From Candidatus Woesearchaeota archaeon CG10_big_fil_rev_8_21_14_0_10_32_24 (GTDB lineage: Archaea; Nanobdellota; Nanobdellia; Woesearchaeales; GW2011-AR9): a stretch of DNA of 7,771 nucleotides. How positions within the stretch are numbered: position 1 is the stretch's first letter; every line of letters begins with the position of its first letter. The translations under genes and the position numbers were made by a program. Below are positions 5,392 to 7,771 of this stretch, piece by piece. The notes under the pieces were generated by a model, which saw only the letters and a list, made by a program, of their open reading frames with translations, ran no database searches and was not told where the DNA came from. The stretch lies in NCBI GenBank assembly GCA_002763025.1, contig PCYG01000059.1, positions 16,716 to 24,486 on the forward strand, written 5' to 3'.

Positions 5392-7521
5392 TCAACTATT
5401 TACAATTCTCAATATCTCCTCGCCATACTGCGCAATCTTTCGTGGGCCTAATCCAAAAATGTCATGTAAATCACTTTTGTTTAAAGGAAGTGTTTGTGAG
5501 AGTTCTTCTATGGATTTGTCATTAAGAACCATATATGCCGGCACTTGTTGAACTTGACTCATTTTCCGTCGCCATTCTCGTAACGCAGCATAAATTTGGG
5601 ATTCATTTTTTGTCTTGGCTGTGAATCTATTTAATTTTGCAACAGGATCAACAAATTCTTCGCCACCAAGAAATTTACGACTTTCTTTATCTATAAATGG
5701 TGTTAGAGATTTTCCAGTATAGGAAATGTAAAGTTGTTGTTTTGCTCTTGTGACTGCAACATAAAATAATCGTCGTTCTTCTTCCATTTTATCATAATTC
5801 TGAAGATTAAGCGATTCTATGACGGGATGATCAGAGACTTTACAAGGGAAATATAAAGAATTGCTTCCAATTACAAAAACAAGTTCTGCTTCTAATCCTT
5901 TAATTGAATGAATCGTTGCAAGTGTTACATGCCCTTGTTTTACTTCAGCTGCTTTTGTTTCATCGGTCTTGAGAATATGTGGAATATTTTTGTCACGCAA
6001 TTTTTGAGATAAATCGGCTAACTGTTTATTGGTTCTTGCTAACACAAAGATTTCAGTATTCTCAAAAGATGATCGTGCAATTTCTCGTGCGACAAAATCG
6101 TATTCTAAATCCATGCGTTCAAAATTAAAGAGTTTCGTCTCAGGAGAAGAAAACTGATGTGATTCTCTACCAGATTCTTGAGTTGTAATATTCATGTTTT
6201 TGACAATTTTATTTGCGAGACCAACGATATTGGGGTGAGACCTATAATTTTGTTTTAACACTATTGTTGTTGCATCAGGATCTTTATTGAAATCTAAGAT
6301 ATAATTAATCCGACTTCCACGCCATCCAAAGATAGCTTGACGAGGATCTCCTACTACAAATAAATTGGGTGCATTAAGATGTTTGAGAAGCTCTATTTGA
6401 ATCGCATTAACATCTTGATATTCGTCTACAAGGATATGATCATATTTAGGGATTAAGCTAGGAAAATTTTCAAAAATAGTAATAGCATCTTTCACTTGAT
6501 CACAATAATCCCTATAATTCTGTTCCTTCATAAGTTTCAGAATATTTTGACAGACATCGTGTAAAATTTTTGCATTATTTTTTTCTTTGTATTGAGACAT
6601 CTTTTCATAAAACGGATTAATTTCTTGACGTTCTGTTTTATAATAATCAATTACATGGAAACAATCATTCACAAATGAGAATAGAAGTTTATCTTGAGAT
6701 TTGATTTTTCGTTGTCCAGCTGTAAAGTAAATATCTGCAACACCTGAAACACTAAGATTTATTCTTTTAAGTGCCTGCACCACTAATTTAATTCTATCTT
6801 TATAAGTAATGATGTGACTTTGATTTTTGTAAATCAAATTCCAGTGATTTTGAAATATTTTTTCTGCAAATGAATTGAATGTTTCAATATGCACATTATA
6901 AATTTGTAATGTTTCAAGACGATCAACCATTTCTTGTTTTGCTTTCTTTGTGAAAGTGATTGCCAAAACTCTTTTGGGATTGACCGATTTAAATTTACAG
7001 AGAAATTCTATGCGTTTTGTGAGAACCGTGGTTTTCCCACTCCCTGCCCCTGCAACACAAAGAAGTTTAGGAGACTCTGAAATGATTGCTTTGGATTGTT
7101 CTGGATTAAATTGTTCCATAAAGAATGATAATGAATTAATTATTTTATGTTCTTGATCAGAAACAGGTTCAGAATTAAATTCTAATTTTATTTCTTTTTT
7201 TATAGTGAATCCTTGAGGTATTCTCAATTCTTGTTTCCCTTTATCAGAAATGTCAAGAACTTTAATCCATCGGTTTGTAGGAAGTTCTTTGTATACAATA
7301 AATCCCTGTTCTAACATTGATTTAATTAGTGTAATTAATTGCTCTTTTGTATAATCTGAAAATGCACCAAAATTAGTTGCATTTCTAAGGTTGGATTTAT
7401 TTATTTGAGGATGGGATTCATTTCCTTGAAGAACTTGAATCAAAAGATTCATTCCTGTATTAAATGGAAGATTTCTGATAGTTTCTAATACTTTAAGATA
7501 TTGTTCTGTAATCTGTACCAC
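5392..7521 (-). CDS. UvrD/Rep-type superfamily 1 DNA helicase with RQC-like winged helix and HRDC domain
   Basis: An ATP-driven DNA helicase, probably 3'-5' and acting in repair or fork restart (family knowledge). The 709-residue chain has all core motifs in order: FNPEQSKAI (138-146), AGAGSGKT (157-164), ITFTKKAKQEM (188-198), VDEYQD (365-370), GDPRQAIFGWRG (391-402), NYRSHPNIV, TIHSIKGLEAELVFVIG (536-552) and EERRLFYVAVTRAK (581-594). Residues about 638-708 form an HRDC domain (YAALREWRRKMS, FGLGPRKIAQYG). Residues about 6-100 resemble the RQC winged helix of RecQ (GMNLLIQVLQGN, FGAFSDYTKEQLITLIKSML, GFIVY, ISDKGKQEL). RecQ-type accessory domains thus surround a UvrD motor. The start is GTG 7521: an in-frame TAA lies three codons upstream and the next ATG would cut into the N-terminal domain. 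UvrD, PcrA and Rep are alternative family names; none is assigned. Confidence 0.92.
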   Translation of the reverse strand: MVQITEQYLKVLETIRNLPFNTGMNLLIQVLQGNESHPQINKSNLRNATNFGAFSDYTKEQLITLIKSMLEQGFIVYKELPTNRWIKVLDISDKGKQELRIPQGFTIKKEIKLEFNSEPVSDQEHKIINSLSFFMEQFNPEQSKAIISESPKLLCVAGAGSGKTTVLTKRIEFLCKFKSVNPKRVLAITFTKKAKQEMVDRLETLQIYNVHIETFNSFAEKIFQNHWNLIYKNQSHIITYKDRIKLVVQALKRINLSVSGVADIYFTAGQRKIKSQDKLLFSFVNDCFHVIDYYKTERQEINPFYEKMSQYKEKNNAKILHDVCQNILKLMKEQNYRDYCDQVKDAITIFENFPSLIPKYDHILVDEYQDVNAIQIELLKHLNAPNLFVVGDPRQAIFGWRGSRINYILDFNKDPDATTIVLKQNYRSHPNIVGLANKIVKNMNITTQESGRESHQFSSPETKLFNFERMDLEYDFVAREIARSSFENTEIFVLARTNKQLADLSQKLRDKNIPHILKTDETKAAEVKQGHVTLATIHSIKGLEAELVFVIGSNSLYFPCKVSDHPVIESLNLQNYDKMEEERRLFYVAVTRAKQQLYISYTGKSLTPFIDKESRKFLGGEEFVDPVAKLNRFTAKTKNESQIYAALREWRRKMSQVQQVPAYMVLNDKSIEELSQTLPLNKSDLHDIFGLGPRKIAQYGEEILRIVNS

Positions 7522-7540
7522 CCTTTTTTAATTAAATGAA

Positions 7541-7553
7541 ATTAAAATTAAAA
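7541..7553 (-). promoter_or_regulatory. AT-rich promoter of the helicase gene
   Basis: On the - strand TTTTAATTTTAAT lies about 20-32 bases before the GTG start at 7521, where a TATA box for a leaderless transcript would sit. The stretch is nearly pure A/T, so no single box is distinct. It also lies directly after the possible RNA gene and could serve as its T-rich termination region. Confidence 0.35.
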
Positions 7554-7555
7554 TA

Positions 7556-7672
7556 CCTAACTAAATGGGAAGCTCGTATATTGGATATTCCTCACCGACC
7601 GTGTGCAAACTTAGTTGCTAGTCGTTAAAGACAATGTGGTCACATGGACCTAAGCCATACCACCTAGTTAGG
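7556..7672 (-). ncRNA. candidate structured RNA of about 117 bases (unidentified)
   Basis: This block is GC-richer than its flanks (52 of 117 bases are G or C, against 3 of 34 in 7522-7555). Its ends, CCTAACTAGGTGG and CCATTTAGTTAGG on the - strand, form a 13-bp helix with two adjacent G-U pairs; on the + strand those two positions are A-C mismatches, so the - strand is favoured. Inside are smaller stems: 7638-7641 with 7647-7650, 7596-7599 with 7621-7624, 7605-7608 with 7615-7618, and 7568-7571 with 7588-7591. A T-rich run follows on the - strand. Size and a closing helix recall 5S rRNA, but the conserved loop sequences are absent. The alternative is a second small mobile element whose 13-bp terminal inverted repeats match at 11 positions. 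Confidence 0.4.
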
Positions 7673-7771
7673 CATATTTTTGAGCATGAAGTTGTTTATA
7701 AGTTTTACGATATTTATGCTGTGTCGGACAATTAAATTGCCTTGCTTGATTAAATTTGTCAATTGTAATCA
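7668..7771 (-). CDS. 3' end of an unidentified gene running off the right edge (partial)
   Basis: A - strand frame is open from the edge to TAA (7668-7670), giving 33 residues that end YRKTYKQLHAQKYA. The codons mostly end in A or T, like the real genes here, which supports coding. The peptide is basic and rich in Lys, Gln and Tyr; no family is recognised. The incomplete edge codon reads xTG on the - strand, so it could even be a start codon, making this a tiny protein. The stop codon lies inside the closing helix of the possible RNA (7556-7672), so either the gene was truncated by that block or this frame is chance. The competing + strand frame here has less typical codons. Confidence 0.4.
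   Translation of the reverse strand, partial: ITIDKFNQARQFNCPTQHKYRKTYKQLHAQKYA

Noticed and set aside
7556..7672. 5S rRNA or tRNA gene
   Set aside because: Length and closing helix resemble 5S rRNA, but the conserved loop C sequence is missing; there is no tRNA T-loop or suitable acceptor stem. Kept only as an unidentified RNA candidate.
7634..7735. + strand open frame at the right end
   Set aside because: Codons are less typical of the window than the opposite - strand frame, it crosses the structured block, and it has no family features.

Overview
The window looks like a chromosomal stretch of an AT-rich archaeon, most likely a small-genome DPANN lineage (Woesearchaeota or Pacearchaeota type; the lineage is an inference). 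The main evidence is the promoters. Several genes have an AT-rich TATA-like box centred about 25-27 bases before the start codon and no Shine-Dalgarno site, as expected for archaeal leaderless transcripts (starts at 90, 910, 2499 and 3255). Many of the proteins belong to families better known from bacteria, which is common in these lineages through gene transfer.

Layout from left to right: the possible 3' end of an unknown + strand gene (1-66); a dead amidohydrolase-family gene (90-887) broken at codon 6 by an 87-bp insertion and further decayed by frameshifts; a small membrane protein of the YdjM/DUF457-like type (910-1392, +); a fused tRNA 2-selenouridine synthase (1355-2365, -), convergent with and overlapping the membrane gene; an S4-domain RsuA/RluB-type pseudouridine synthase (2499-3188, +), divergent from selU; a type IB DNA topoisomerase (3255-4307, +); a second copy of the 87-bp element (4319-4405) between convergent genes; a fold-type II PLP enzyme of the cysteine synthase group (4407-5327, -); a UvrD-type helicase flanked by RecQ-style accessory domains (5392-7521, -); a GC-rich, foldable 117-base block that may be a non-coding RNA (7556-7672); and the 3' end of an unidentified - strand ORF running off the right edge.

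The most notable observation is the 87-bp repeat. Its two copies lie 4.2 kb apart, match at 81 of 87 positions with no gaps, and are each flanked by their own 4-bp direct duplication (TATA and TTTA). Removing copy 1 plus one TATA restores the amidohydrolase N-terminus in frame (MKIIDI joined to HSHIG), so this is a mobile, non-autonomous (MITE-like) element caught with its exact boundaries. No transposase is encoded in the window.

The intact genes do not form one pathway. Two act on RNA modification (selU, the pseudouridine synthase) and two on DNA topology or repair (topoisomerase IB, helicase). They are mostly single-gene transcription units with their own promoters.
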